Source: Botrimarina mediterranea | GTDB taxonomy: Bacteria; Planctomycetota; Planctomycetia; Pirellulales; Lacipirellulaceae | NCBI RefSeq assembly: GCF_007753265.1 | Contig: NZ_CP036349.1 | Location: 4,497,363-4,561,362, forward strand | DNA: 64,000 bases | Reading direction: 5' to 3' | Shown here: one piece after another, positions 1 through 9,008 of the stretch | How positions within the stretch are numbered: the stretch's first letter is position 1 | Layout: each line of letters starts with the position of its first letter | The notes under the pieces: model-generated | Told to the model about the DNA's origin: nothing | The model's input: only the letters and a program-made list of their open reading frames with translations | Databases searched by the model: none | Program-made: the position numbers and the translations under genes

Positions 1-200
1 CGCACGAAGCTTGCCCGCATCGAGGGAGGGTAACTGAGCAGGCCGCCAGAATGGCGTTCGAACCCTGAGTCGACGACGAAGCGCCGTCGGCGACAAAAAT
101 AGCCTGTCGCCTGCCCGCCACGTCGAGGCCGTGCATCAATACTCGTAACGCAGCGTGGCGAGATCATGGCGAAGCCATGTCGAGACCGCCCAAAAACCAG

Positions 201-283
201 TACCGGAGGTGGGAGTCGAACCCACACGCCCTTGCGGGCAGCGGATTTTGAGTCCGCCGCGTCTGCCATTCCGCCACTCCGGC
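201..283 (-). tRNA. tRNA-Leu (anticodon CAA)
   Basis: Read on the minus strand, an 83-nt cloverleaf is visible. The acceptor arm GCCGGAG pairs with CTCCGGT, the D-arm is TGGCGGAATGGCAGACG, and the anticodon stem-loop GGACTCAAAATCC carries CAA. A long variable arm (TGCCCGCAAGGGCGT) and a T-arm GTGGGTTCGACTCCCAC follow. The long variable arm and the length fit the leucine class. No CCA is encoded after discriminator A. I see no gene in bases 1-200 or between this tRNA and the next CDS. Confidence 0.93.
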
Positions 284-505
284 AAGGCTCGTCGGCCAAA
301 CCCTGTTTGGGCAACGAGTTAGGCCATTATGCATCACGTTCTGGCGACGGCAAGCCGTCCCGCACACAGTGGTGACTACAGCGTGAGAGAGTGAGTTTGC
401 GGTGAAAGTCGTTGCCCATTGACTCCAGGTGGCCGACAACGGGGTTTAGCGGTCGTAGCCGCGGCACTCCTCGCTCTCCTCCCCCTCCTCGACCGGCTAG
501 TCGTC

Positions 506-1756
506 ATGCACTTCCTCATATTGCCCGCTTTATTCCTCGGCTCGCTAGCCCTAACGACGCCGGCGGTGGGGCAACAGGTCTTCAACGTCCGCGACGCAGG
601 CGCGACAGGCGACGGCGAGACGCTCGATACAACCGCGATCCAGAAGTGCCTCAATGACTGTGGCCAGGCGGGCGGCGGCGTTGTGCTGCTGCCCGCAGGA
701 ACCTACTTGAGCGAACCGATCAAGATCCGCACGAAGACAACGCTGCGACTGGAACGCGGCGCCATCCTGCTGGCGACCGGTGATCGGTCGGCGTTTGAGC
801 GTGACAACGAGCCCGGCAAGTTCGATCACTTCCTCACCGGAAAGGACCTCGAGGACGTGACCATTGAGGGCGAGGGGACCATCGACGGCGGCGGGCAGGC
901 GTGGTGGGTGGCGGCCGAGGCGGCACGGCAAGCGAAGTCGGGCTACACCCTGCCGCGCCCGAACCTGATCGTGCTGACGCGGGTGAAGAACCTCACCGTC
1001 CGCGGCGTGACGATCCAGAACGCGCCCAAGTTCCATTTCGTGCCGACCGAATGCGACGGCGTGCTGGTCGAGGACGCGACGTTCCTCGCGCCCGAACGGG
1101 CGCCGAACACCGACGCGATCGACCCCAGCATGTGCGTCGATGTCGTGGTGCGGCGCTGCGTCATCGATGTGGGGGATGACAACATCGCCGTGAAGTCGGG
1201 CAAGCGCGCTGACGGCCGCGAGTTTGCCGCCCACGGGCTCACGGTGACCGACTGCACGTTCAAGCACGGCCACGGCATGTCGATCGGCAGCGAGACCGTC
1301 GGCGGCGTCAAGGATGTCGTTGTCCGCGACTGCACGTTCGAGAACACCGTCAACGGCATTCGCATCAAGAGCGACCGCAAGCGTGGCGGCACGGTCGAGA
1401 ACCTCACGTGTGAGAACATCACGATGAAGAACGTCGCCGGCGCCATCACCATCACCAGCTACTACCCAAAGATCCCCGCGACCGACGAGCCGCAACCGGT
1501 CACAAAGACAACGCCCAAGTACCGCAACATCACGATCCGCAACCTCACCGCCACGAGCACCAAGGACGCGGGCTTCCTCGTCGGCTTGCCCGAAAGCCCA
1601 ATCGAGAACGTGCTGCTAGAGAATGTGACGATCGATTCGCAGCGGGCCGGCCTTGAAATCCGCCACGTGCGGGGCGTCGTGCTACGGAACGTGAACGTCA
1701 CAGCGGCGAAGGGTGAGCCGCTGGTCGTGGGCGACGCCGAGCCGGTTATCGACTGA
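506..1756 (+). CDS. secreted glycoside hydrolase family 28 (polygalacturonase-like)
   Basis: A 416-aa protein with an N-terminal signal peptide (about residues 1-22, ending near ALTTPAVGQQ) and a right-handed beta-helix of the GH28 type. The family hydrolyses alpha-1,4-galacturonosyl or related pectic bonds. All four catalytic motif blocks are visible: NTDAID near residue 191, GDDN near 213, HGHG near 244 and RIKSD near 276. An upstream in-frame ATG at 419 would add 29 residues. I chose 506 because it puts the hydrophobic segment directly at the N-terminus. The gene stands alone, so substrate is inferred from family only; rhamnogalacturonase or xylogalacturonase are alternatives. It converges on the PAP2 gene across a long inverted-repeat element. 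Confidence 0.88.
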   Translation: MHFLILPALFLGSLALTTPAVGQQVFNVRDAGATGDGETLDTTAIQKCLNDCGQAGGGVVLLPAGTYLSEPIKIRTKTTLRLERGAILLATGDRSAFERDNEPGKFDHFLTGKDLEDVTIEGEGTIDGGGQAWWVAAEAARQAKSGYTLPRPNLIVLTRVKNLTVRGVTIQNAPKFHFVPTECDGVLVEDATFLAPERAPNTDAIDPSMCVDVVVRRCVIDVGDDNIAVKSGKRADGREFAAHGLTVTDCTFKHGHGMSIGSETVGGVKDVVVRDCTFENTVNGIRIKSDRKRGGTVENLTCENITMKNVAGAITITSYYPKIPATDEPQPVTKTTPKYRNITIRNLTATSTKDAGFLVGLPESPIENVLLENVTIDSQRAGLEIRHVRGVVLRNVNVTAAKGEPLVVGDAEPVID

Positions 1757-1843
1757 GCTGCCAGAAGAATTCACCACGAAGGGCGCGACGAGTCATTTGG
1801 CGGGGCAAAGTTCTTTCTAGAGCGGACTTCATTTTTCCGTAGC

Positions 1844-2033
1844 GTCTCGCGCAGAGACGCGGAGACGCCGAGGCTAGGCAGCGAAGACTCACGCCAAGCC
1901 GCCAAGGCGCATAGACAAAGTCGTTGAGAAATGAGCGTAGCCGCAAACGATCGCACAGCAACGCGTTCTTTGCGGCTTAGCGCCTTTGCGTGAGTCTTGG
2001 AAAGCATCCAACTCTGCGCCTCTGCGCGAGACT
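1844..2033. repeat. bipartite nested inverted repeat, family A copy 1
   Basis: The outer arms read like GCGCAGAGACGCGGAGACG on the left and its complement CTCTGCGCCTCTGCGCGAG on the right. The inner arms read ACTCACGCCAAGCCGCCAAG and CTTTGCGGCTTAGCGCC. The element fills the 388-bp gap between two convergent genes. The same layout recurs near 3331, 5331 and 10033. Nothing else is seen in this gap. Confidence 0.8.
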
Positions 2034-2144
2034 TCCCCACGTTGCTCCGTGGATCAGAGCGAGGCTAGAAACGTTACGGCCAAGTGAAGCACGCTCTAGA
2101 TAGCATGCCGTCGTGTTCTTCGGGCCCGTCGTGGTGAAGAATCC

Positions 2145-2888
2145 TTAACTCGACATCTGATCGGCGACCTTCTGCATCTCCGACCCATGCTTGTGGCGGG
2201 TGAATCTCGTGATGCCCATCGCTACGAGCCAGACGCCTAGCGCCCAGGCGAGCCCCAGCGCCCAACCGGCGACCACGTCGGTTGGCCAGTGGACCGCCAG
2301 GTAGACGCGGCTGAAGCCAACGGCGACCGTCAGCGCCACGGCCATCGTCAGGATCAACGCCTTCACACGCCACAGCGGCTGGATGCGGGCGAGCATCGCG
2401 CCGAGCGTCAGGTACACCACCGCCGCCGTGGTGGCGTGGCCGCTGGGGAAGCTCTGCGTGTACACGTGCGAGCCGTGCGGCGCGAGGTCGGGCCGCGGCC
2501 GGTCGAAGCCCGCTTTCAGGGCGAGGCTCAGCGCCACACCGCCCACCACGGTCACCACGACATACGCCGCCATGGCTCGTTTGCCGATCATCACCAAGTA
2601 AGCGACCGCACCGGCCGTCACGAGCGTCGTCACGCCGATGCCGCCTAAGGCCGTGAAGTCGCGCATCATTTCTTCCAGCCAGCGCGGGCCGATCGGATCG
2701 GCGAGGTCGTCCGGGTTGCGGAGCGACAGCAGCAGGCCGCTATCAACGCCAAGGATCTCGGCCTCGGCCACCTCGTCCGCCACCTCCAAGAAGACATACG
2801 CCGACAACGCGGCGATGATCCCGACAATGATCGGCAACGCATTGCCCCGGAGGGCCCGGTACCACGATGACAACAGCGACTTGTCCAT
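2145..2888 (-). CDS. PAP2-family membrane phosphatase
   Basis: A 247-aa integral membrane protein of the phosphatidic acid phosphatase type 2 / undecaprenyl-diphosphatase superfamily, which dephosphorylates lipid phosphates at the membrane surface. The three family signatures are intact: KAGFDRPRP near residue 125, PSGH near 149, and SRVYLAVHWPTDV near 194, which contains the nucleophilic histidine and its aspartate. Five to six hydrophobic segments are visible. It is convergent with the GH28 gene and followed by a rhamnose mutarotase gene on the same strand, with no shared pathway evident. It could act on undecaprenyl pyrophosphate, phosphatidate or phosphatidylglycerophosphate; the sequence does not decide. 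Confidence 0.85.
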   Translation of the reverse strand: MDKSLLSSWYRALRGNALPIIVGIIAALSAYVFLEVADEVAEAEILGVDSGLLLSLRNPDDLADPIGPRWLEEMMRDFTALGGIGVTTLVTAGAVAYLVMIGKRAMAAYVVVTVVGGVALSLALKAGFDRPRPDLAPHGSHVYTQSFPSGHATTAAVVYLTLGAMLARIQPLWRVKALILTMAVALTVAVGFSRVYLAVHWPTDVVAGWALGLAWALGVWLVAMGITRFTRHKHGSEMQKVADQMSS

Positions 2889-2920
2889 GCCGCCAGTCTA
2901 CGCAATTGACGCGCCGATCG

Positions 2921-3313
2921 TCACGGCATGAACATCACCAGCTCGGCGTCGGTCCACTCTTCGCCGCGCGGCCGGCCCTGGACGCCCAGCATGCAGCCGT
3001 CAGTGAGCGGCCACCACTTTTCGCGCGTCGTCGGGTCTTCGCCAGCCAGGGCGAAGTCGGCGTCGGGGTCGCTCCCCGTGTACTCGAAGCTGCGGAACAG
3101 GAACTTCCGTGCGCCGATCGTCTGGATCCAGATGTGGTAGTTCTGGATGTTGGCCCGCTTGCAAGCGGCGACGACCTCGGGCCACACATCGGCGTGCAAC
3201 TCGCGGTAGAGCCGCTCCTTCGCCGGGTCCAGCTCAACAAACCCCGCGTAGCGCCGCACACCCGCGGCGACCTGCGACTCGGGCGAGGGATTCGTGGGGC
3301 CGTATGCTGCCAT
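2921..3313 (-). CDS. rhaM: L-rhamnose mutarotase
   Basis: A 130-aa cytosolic protein of the RhaM/RhaU family, a ferredoxin-like fold that interconverts alpha and beta anomers of L-rhamnose. Seen: RRYAGFVELDPAKERLYREL followed by HADVWPEV, which carries the family's conserved histidine, then NYHIWIQ, and a C-terminal WWPLTDGCM segment that resembles the conserved tryptophan region. No rhamnose catabolic genes (rhaA, rhaB, rhaD) lie nearby. The gene sits alone between the PAP2 gene and a family A repeat. The first 15 residues are low in similarity to the family, so a later start is possible. Confidence 0.85.
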   Translation of the reverse strand: MAAYGPTNPSPESQVAAGVRRYAGFVELDPAKERLYRELHADVWPEVVAACKRANIQNYHIWIQTIGARKFLFRSFEYTGSDPDADFALAGEDPTTREKWWPLTDGCMLGVQGRPRGEEWTDAELVMFMP

Positions 3314-3330
3314 GATCAGAAATCCAAAAG

Positions 3331-3490
3331 GTTTCGCGCAGAGACGCGGAGACGGCAGAGAGATAGCGAGCGAGATGACTCACGCAAAGGCGCAAAGCCG
3401 CAAAGGTCCGTAATTCTTTTCTTCTTCGCGGCTTTGCGCCTTTGCGTGAGTCTTAAAGCTGTCTCTCTGCGTCTCCGCGTCTCTGCGCGC
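3331..3490. repeat. bipartite nested inverted repeat, family A copy 2
   Basis: The outer arms GCGCAGAGACGCGGAGACG and CTCTGCGTCTCCGCGTCTCT are nearly perfect complements. The inner arms ACTCACGCAAAGGCGCAAAG and CTTTGCGCCTTTGCGTGAGT are perfect complements, 20 bp each. The element abuts the 3' end of glnS. Confidence 0.85.
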
Positions 3491-3493
3491 AAA

Positions 3494-5212
3494 TTACTTG
3501 CCAGCTTTGCCCCACGCGTCGCGCAGCGTCACGGTGCGGTTGAACACGGGCGCCTCGGCGACGGTGTCGATCGGGTCGGCGTGGAAGTAGCCCAGGCGTT
3601 CAAACTGGTAACGATCGCCGGGCTGGGCGTCGGCGAGCTCGGGTTCGAGCTTCGCGACGACGATCTCCAGCGAGTTCGGGTTCATGTTGTCGAGGAACGT
3701 CTTGCCGTCGGGCACGTCTTCGGGGTCTTCCGCGGCGAACAGGTGGTCGTAGAGTCGCACCTCAGCGTCGAGGCAGTCTTCGGCAGGGACCCAGTGGATG
3801 GTCCCCTTCACCTTCTTGCCATCAACCAACGCCGTCGTATCGGGGTCGAGCGTACACTGCACTTCGGTGATGGCGCCCTCCCCGTCTTTGACGACCTCGA
3901 CACACTTGATGATTCCCGCGCCGCGTAGCCGCACAGCGCCGCCTGGTTGGAGACGGAAGAAGCCCTTGGGGGCCGCTTCCATGAAGTCGTCCGCCTCGAT
4001 CCATAGCTCGCGCGTCAGTTCGATCTCGCGTTTGCCGAGTTCGGGGTGCTGCGGGTGGTTGTCGAGTTCGCAGACCTTGATGACGCCCTCGGGGAGCGGC
4101 GTGCCGTCGGCGTACGACGTGAGCGTCACCTTCAACGGCCGTAGCACGGCCATGCGCCGCTGCGCCGTCTCGTTGAGATGCTCGCGCACCGCGTCTTCGA
4201 GCCACAGCATGTCGATCGTGCTGTTCTGCTTGGTGACGCCGATGCGTTCGCAGAACGCCCGGATCGCCTCGGCCGTGTAGCCGCGGCGACGCAGGCCCCG
4301 GATCGTCGGCATGCGGGGGTCGTCCCAGCCGGAGACGTGCCCCTCTTTCACAAGTTGGAGCAGCTTGCGCTTGCTCATTACCAAGTAGGTGAGGTTGAGC
4401 CGTGCGAACTCAATCTGTCGCGGCCGGTGGTGAGGGAGCAGCTTGAGTTCTTGCAAGCGGTCGAGGAACCAATCGTAGAGCGGGCGGTGGTTCTCGAACT
4501 CAAGCGTGCAGATCGAGTGCGTTATGCCTTCGAGCGCGTCCCCCTGGCCGTGGGCCCAGTCGTACGACGCGTACAAACACCACGCGTCGCCCGTCCGCTG
4601 GTGCGAGACGTGCTTGATGCGGTACATCACCGGGTCGCGCAGGTTGATGATCGGCGAGGCCATATCGATCTTGGCGCGCAGCGTCTTGGCGCCATCGGGG
4701 AACTCGCCCGCGCGCATCAGCGCGAAGAGGTCGAGGTTCTCTTCGACCGAGCGATCACGGAACGGGCTCGGCTTGCCTGGTTCAGTAAGCGTGCCGCGCA
4801 TCTCGCGCACTTCGTCGCCCGTCAGGTCACACACGTAGGCGTGCCCCGCCTTCACCAACGCCGTGGCCCACTCGTAGTAGGTCTCGAAATAGTCGCTGGC
4901 GTGGAACAGCCGATCGTCCCACTCGGCGCCGAGCCAGCGGACGTCGTCCATGATGGCGTCGACGTACTCCTGCTCTTCCTTCGCGGGGTTCGTGTCGTCG
5001 AACCGTAGGTTGAACTGCCCGTTATAATTCCGCGCGAGGCCCGAGTTCAGGCAGATGCTCTTGGCGTGCCCGATGTGCAGGTAGCCGTTGGGCTCCGGCG
5101 GGAACCGCGTGTGGACGTGATCGACACGCCCAGCGGCGAGGTCGGCGTCGATCTGCTGCTCGATGAAATTCTTCGAGGCGGAAGGGTCGGCAGGCGTCTC
5201 GTCCGTGGACAT
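3494..5212 (-). CDS. glnS: glutaminyl-tRNA synthetase
   Basis: A 572-aa class I aminoacyl-tRNA synthetase that charges tRNA-Gln with glutamine. The HIGH motif (LHIGHAKS) is near residue 46 and the KMSKS equivalent VMSKRKL near 278. FPPEPNGYLHIGHAK and RFDDTNP are typical of GlnRS/GluRS, and the C-terminal beta-barrel anticodon-binding region (about 350-560) with FERLGYF near the end matches GlnRS. Longer in-frame starts exist at 5290 and 5239. I chose the ATG at 5212 because the extra residues are proline-rich and unlike the family. Coexistence with gatCAB in this window implies that GatCAB mainly serves tRNA-Asn here (inference). Confidence 0.93.
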   Translation of the reverse strand: MSTDETPADPSASKNFIEQQIDADLAAGRVDHVHTRFPPEPNGYLHIGHAKSICLNSGLARNYNGQFNLRFDDTNPAKEEQEYVDAIMDDVRWLGAEWDDRLFHASDYFETYYEWATALVKAGHAYVCDLTGDEVREMRGTLTEPGKPSPFRDRSVEENLDLFALMRAGEFPDGAKTLRAKIDMASPIINLRDPVMYRIKHVSHQRTGDAWCLYASYDWAHGQGDALEGITHSICTLEFENHRPLYDWFLDRLQELKLLPHHRPRQIEFARLNLTYLVMSKRKLLQLVKEGHVSGWDDPRMPTIRGLRRRGYTAEAIRAFCERIGVTKQNSTIDMLWLEDAVREHLNETAQRRMAVLRPLKVTLTSYADGTPLPEGVIKVCELDNHPQHPELGKREIELTRELWIEADDFMEAAPKGFFRLQPGGAVRLRGAGIIKCVEVVKDGEGAITEVQCTLDPDTTALVDGKKVKGTIHWVPAEDCLDAEVRLYDHLFAAEDPEDVPDGKTFLDNMNPNSLEIVVAKLEPELADAQPGDRYQFERLGYFHADPIDTVAEAPVFNRTVTLRDAWGKAGK

Positions 5213-5330
5213 CGCGGTGGCAAGCTGGCGGGCCAGCATTTTGGTAGGCGGGGTGGGTGGGGCGGGCACGGGAAGGCCGCTAAGCCGCAATCTACCATTC
5301 CGACCGTCCGCCGCAGAGGGCCGTTAATGA

Positions 5331-5428
5331 ATCGCGCAGAGGCGCAGAGACGCAAAGGGCTTTACTTCCCGCCTTCTTTGCGCCTTCGCGCCTTTGCGTG
5401 AGTCTTAAGCCTTTGCGTCTTCGCAAGA
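5331..5428. repeat. inverted repeat, family A copy 3 (shorter)
   Basis: A shortened version of the family A element. The left arm starts CGCGCAGAGGCGCAGAGACG, the centre-right reads CGCCTTTGCGTGAGTCTTAA and the right end reads TTTGCGTCTTCGCAAGACT. It lies between the 5' end of glnS and the 3' end of the next minus-strand gene. Confidence 0.7.
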
Positions 5429-7099
5429 CTATTTCGCCAGCTCCGCCTGCACCTCCGACTTACGCCGCCAGTTTGCCGCCTCGGCCTCGTCGCCGTAGTC
5501 TTCGAACGCCTCCGCCACCGACGCATATAGCTCCGACAGCAACTTCGGGTCGCGGGGGTTCTCGGCCGATTGCAGGCGCTCGCGGAACGCCGTCATCTTC
5601 TCCCGGACGCCGGGCTTCGCGCAGATCTGCCGGCCCTCGCGCGTCGAGCAGCCGAACACGACGCCGGCGAGCTTGTCCCAATCGCCGAGTTGCTCGGTCC
5701 CTTTCTTCTGAACGGTGAGTGTGACATCGATCGTCTGGCCCGGGACGGTTTTGATGTCGTAGTCGCGACGGCCGATGAAGATGGGGAGTTCGTAGTCGTC
5801 GCTATCGACGTAGAGACGCCCGTTGCCTGGGAGCATCGTGACCGTGGCATGGCCCGCAGCGTCGGTAGTGCCATCGAAGGGGTAAGGGTGTCCTTCGTCG
5901 ACCGCATCGGCGTAATCGCGCTCTCTGAGAAGTCGCTCACCGCGGACCAGCGGACTGCAGTAAATCTGTGAGCCGCTGTTCCACCACCCGACATTCGGAT
6001 TAGCGAGCACTCGAACTCCTTCCACCGCCTCACCCGCCGCGTCTCGCACGGTCGCGCGGCACGCTGAAGTTTGTGACATCGCTACGATAATCGGCTCATC
6101 GCCCGGCTCTTCGAATACTTGTGGGCGATTGTAGGGGTCGATCATTGGGTCGCGAGGGTCCTCAACTACCTTCGGTGCAACCCCATTCGTCGCGTAGTGG
6201 CCCCGGCAAAGGGCAATTAGTTGGAGAGCCTCACCTTGAGGCCACCCTTTGATGACGAACGTTCCGTCGGGCTGGATCGGCGCCCAGGTGAACCACTCCT
6301 CGAAGGCTTGGTAGTCGTCGGCGTTCGGGTTGATGGTGCTGACCTTAACACGACCATCCTCTACCGGTCGTGGAACTTCGCCGTCGAGTCGTCCGTAGAC
6401 CGTCGCCGAGGGCTGAAGCTCGATGTCGATCATAGGCGGATCGCTTTTCCCTAATTCAAATCGATTGATGGGGCTAAAGTGCGTGGCATGTTCTCCCTCC
6501 AATCGAACCAGCCGCATGCTAACCGGACCCGGCGCCATTGCCGGGAATCGGAGAGCGCCATCCTCCGTAGGTTCGATCTTCGTACCGGGGCGCCACGATC
6601 GGCCGTCGGACCAGATGGCGTAAATGGATCCAAGATCAGCAGGTTTGCCGTCAATCAGTGGTCGCACGGTTGGTCGAATGCCACGCACGAGCCGTACTTC
6701 GTGCGAAACAACTTCCTCTAGAGGCACATCGATATGCAGGTCATCGACGAAGCCGAAATCCGGCTGGTCGATCCACAACGAAACTTGAAGCGTTGTCACC
6801 TGTTCAACGACGTCACGATATCGCGGGTAGGAAATGTCAGCTCGACCATTGGCATCGGTTTTGACCGACGCCGGGTCGAGACCGCTACGCTCGTCTCCCT
6901 CTCGCCAGAGCCCATGCCCTTGACCCGACCGCAGCGCCCAAGGAATCACCTTCGCGCCGACGACGGGCTCGCCCTTCTCGTCAACCACCCGTACCGGCAG
7001 CTTAAGCATCTGCTGCCCGTCGGGGAGCGTGATCTCGAAGGCGGACGCCGTTGCGACGATGGCGAGGAGCGGCAGCAGCGCTAGCGGGAGGGTTCGCAT
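5429..7099 (-). CDS. secreted hypothetical protein with carboxypeptidase-regulatory/Ig-like repeats
   Basis: A 556-aa protein with a clear Sec signal peptide (MRTLPLALLPLLAIVATASA). Two segments look like transthyretin-type 'carboxypeptidase regulatory-like' or Big-1 beta sandwiches: VRVVDEKGEPVVGAKVIPW near residue 36, ending in KTDANGRADI, and CRATVRDAAGEAVEGVRVLA near 350, ending in TTDAAGHATV. The C-terminal 70 residues are helical and charged. I do not recognise a catalytic domain. It is probably a periplasmic or surface protein. There is no operon partner. The function is unknown. Confidence 0.75.
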   Translation of the reverse strand: MRTLPLALLPLLAIVATASAFEITLPDGQQMLKLPVRVVDEKGEPVVGAKVIPWALRSGQGHGLWREGDERSGLDPASVKTDANGRADISYPRYRDVVEQVTTLQVSLWIDQPDFGFVDDLHIDVPLEEVVSHEVRLVRGIRPTVRPLIDGKPADLGSIYAIWSDGRSWRPGTKIEPTEDGALRFPAMAPGPVSMRLVRLEGEHATHFSPINRFELGKSDPPMIDIELQPSATVYGRLDGEVPRPVEDGRVKVSTINPNADDYQAFEEWFTWAPIQPDGTFVIKGWPQGEALQLIALCRGHYATNGVAPKVVEDPRDPMIDPYNRPQVFEEPGDEPIIVAMSQTSACRATVRDAAGEAVEGVRVLANPNVGWWNSGSQIYCSPLVRGERLLRERDYADAVDEGHPYPFDGTTDAAGHATVTMLPGNGRLYVDSDDYELPIFIGRRDYDIKTVPGQTIDVTLTVQKKGTEQLGDWDKLAGVVFGCSTREGRQICAKPGVREKMTAFRERLQSAENPRDPKLLSELYASVAEAFEDYGDEAEAANWRRKSEVQAELAK

Positions 7100-7191
7100 G
7101 GCGGCGGGTCTCCATTGGGACAGAAAACTGAGGGGCTTTGATTAGTGGGATACGTTGTGAGTCCGGATTTGTCTATGGAAACTGAAGCTTA

Positions 7192-7298
7192 GTAGGGTCC
7201 GCTGTGAGGACCGTGCTTGGTGGTTTGGCGCCAGATCTGGCACGGTGGGCGAGGAGGCGCCGCGCTCGCTCAACTACGGTCCGCACAGCGGACCCTAC
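7192..7298. repeat. inverted repeat with 15-bp perfect arms
   Basis: The left arm GTAGGGTCCGCTGTG and right arm CACAGCGGACCCTAC are perfect complements separated by 77 bp. It lies upstream of cydA. The rest of the 331-bp gap 7100-7430 holds a fragment resembling family A (TTTGCGTCTCTGCACGAGAC, about 7312-7331) and no gene that I can support. Confidence 0.75.
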
Positions 7299-7430
7299 AA
7301 GCCATCGTCCTCTTTGCGTCTCTGCACGAGACTTATCGTGACCGCGACCATCTGCCGCGCTCGCCCCGCGACGGCACGCCGCCGATAGTGTTACGCTGTC
7401 CGAACGCACCGCCACCACGGGAATCGCGGG

Positions 7431-8879
7431 ATGCCCGATGAAACCGCTCTGGGACTCGATGTCGTCATGCTGTCGCGGATTCAGTTCGCGCTGACGATCA
7501 TGTTCCACTACCTGTTCCCGCCCCTCACGATCGGGCTGGGCGTGGTGCTGGTCTATCTCGAAGGCCGCTACCTGTGGACCAAGGAGATCATCTACGAACA
7601 GGCCGCCCGGTTTTGGACGCGGCTGTTCGGGCTCAACTTTGCGCTGGGCGTCGTGACGGGCGTCGTCATGGAGTTCCAGTTCGGCACCAACTGGGCGGCG
7701 TACTCACGGTTCGTCGGCGACGTGTTCGGCTCGGCCCTCGCGGCGGAAGGCATCTTCGCGTTCTTCCTCGAGTCGGGGTTCCTTTCGCTGCTGCTGTTCG
7801 GCTGGGACCGCGTCGGGCCGAAGACGCATTTCTTCGCCACAGTGATGGTCGCGCTGGGCGGGATCTTCTCGAGCGTGTGGATCGTCATCGCCAACAGTTG
7901 GCAGCAAACGCCCACCGGCCATGTGCTCCGTGAGCACGTCGTCGGCGAGCGCACCGCGCTGCGGGCCGAGATCATCGACTTCTGGGCGATGGTCTTTAAC
8001 CCTTCGACCATCCACCGTTTGACGCACGTCTGGCTGGGATCGTTCGTGCTCGGGGCGTGCTTCGTGATGAGCATCTCGGCGTGGTATCTGCTCAAGGGCA
8101 GGCACGTCGATTTCGCGCGGCGGTCGTTCATCGGCGCGCTGATGTTGGCGACCGTGTCGTCGCTCGCCCAAGCCGTGTCGGGGCATTTTAATGCGGAGAT
8201 GGTCGCTCATCATCAGCCCGCCAAGCTTGCGGCGATGGAAGGCCTTTATGAGACGAAAGCCGGAGCGCCGCTGTATCTCTTCGGCTGGCCCAACTCCGCC
8301 GAGCGCCGCGTCGATTGGGGCGTGGCGATCCCTTCGGGGCTAAGCCTCTTGATCCACCAAGACCCGTCGGCTGAGGTGCCGGGGCTCGACCAACTCGGCC
8401 CTGTCTACGGCGAGCCGCCCGTCTGGATCACGTTCCAGGCCTATCACCTGATGGTGGGCATCGGCACGCTGATGATCGGCGCGACGCTCGTTGCGTGGTG
8501 GTTCTATCGCCGCGGCACGCTCTTCGAGCAGCGTTGGCTGCTGTGGTTCTTCGTCGCGTCGGTCGTGCTGGCGATGGTCGCCAACGAAGCGGGCTGGGTC
8601 GCCGCCGAGACGGGCCGCCAGCCTTGGATCGTTTACCCAACAATCGTCGATGGCGTCGCCACCGGCGGCCTCCGCACGGCGGACGGGGTCTCCGAGTCGG
8701 TCCACGCCGACCAGGTGCTCGGCTCGATCATCTTCTTCGGCGTCATCTACGCCACGCTCGGCGTCCTCTGGCTGGTGCTGCTCAACGGCAAGATCCAACA
8801 TGGGCCGGAGCTTGACGAGGGCGACGACGGCGAAACGGTATCGGAACGGCGGCACGACATCGGCATGGCGGATGCTTAA
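7431..8879 (+). CDS. cydA: cytochrome bd ubiquinol oxidase subunit I
   Basis: A 482-aa integral membrane protein that carries the haems of cytochrome bd and the quinol-binding loop. With CydB it reduces oxygen to water at the cytoplasmic membrane. Seen: [20 protein letters not shown] with the conserved early histidine, [27 protein letters not shown] and [19 protein letters not shown], all highly typical of CydA. The length (482) fits the short Q-loop branch that includes cyanide-insensitive oxidases. The start at 7431 places a short N-terminus before the first helix. cydB follows after about 130 bp that contain a small repeat. The next gene downstream on the other strand is for cytochrome c maturation. 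Confidence 0.95.
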   Translation: MPDETALGLDVVMLSRIQFALTIMFHYLFPPLTIGLGVVLVYLEGRYLWTKEIIYEQAARFWTRLFGLNFALGVVTGVVMEFQFGTNWAAYSRFVGDVFGSALAAEGIFAFFLESGFLSLLLFGWDRVGPKTHFFATVMVALGGIFSSVWIVIANSWQQTPTGHVLREHVVGERTALRAEIIDFWAMVFNPSTIHRLTHVWLGSFVLGACFVMSISAWYLLKGRHVDFARRSFIGALMLATVSSLAQAVSGHFNAEMVAHHQPAKLAAMEGLYETKAGAPLYLFGWPNSAERRVDWGVAIPSGLSLLIHQDPSAEVPGLDQLGPVYGEPPVWITFQAYHLMVGIGTLMIGATLVAWWFYRRGTLFEQRWLLWFFVASVVLAMVANEAGWVAAETGRQPWIVYPTIVDGVATGGLRTADGVSESVHADQVLGSIIFFGVIYATLGVLWLVLLNGKIQHGPELDEGDDGETVSERRHDIGMADA

Positions 8880-8882
8880 CGT

Positions 8883-8985
8883 GAATGACGAAGCAAGAAT
8901 GACGAATGACGAACCAGCCGGTGGCGGATAAATCCTCCGACAGGTTCGTCATTCGTGCTTCGTCATTCGTCATTTGCAAGATCCA
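8883..8985. repeat. inverted repeat built on GAATGACGAA units
   Basis: The left side reads GAATGACGAATGACGAACC and the right side reads GGTTCGTCATTCGTGCTTCG, then TCATTCGTCATT. These are complementary arms composed of a short GAATGACGAA-like unit. The element fills the cydA-cydB gap and may form a large hairpin in the transcript (inference). Confidence 0.7.
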
Positions 8986-9008
8986 CTTCCAACTTCCCAC
9001 TTCGCCCC

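Noticed and set aside
1-33. Possible last ten codons of an upstream gene (ending RIEGG stop)
   Set aside because: Too short to support; the window edge cuts it and other frames are equally open.
551-1495. 314-codon open frame antisense to the GH28 gene
   Set aside because: Text is Arg/His/Ala/Asp-rich with no fold-like pattern; the sense strand has complete GH28 motifs.
1844-2033. Transposon or IS remnant
   Set aside because: No transposase fragment; the sequence is fully explained as nested inverted repeats.
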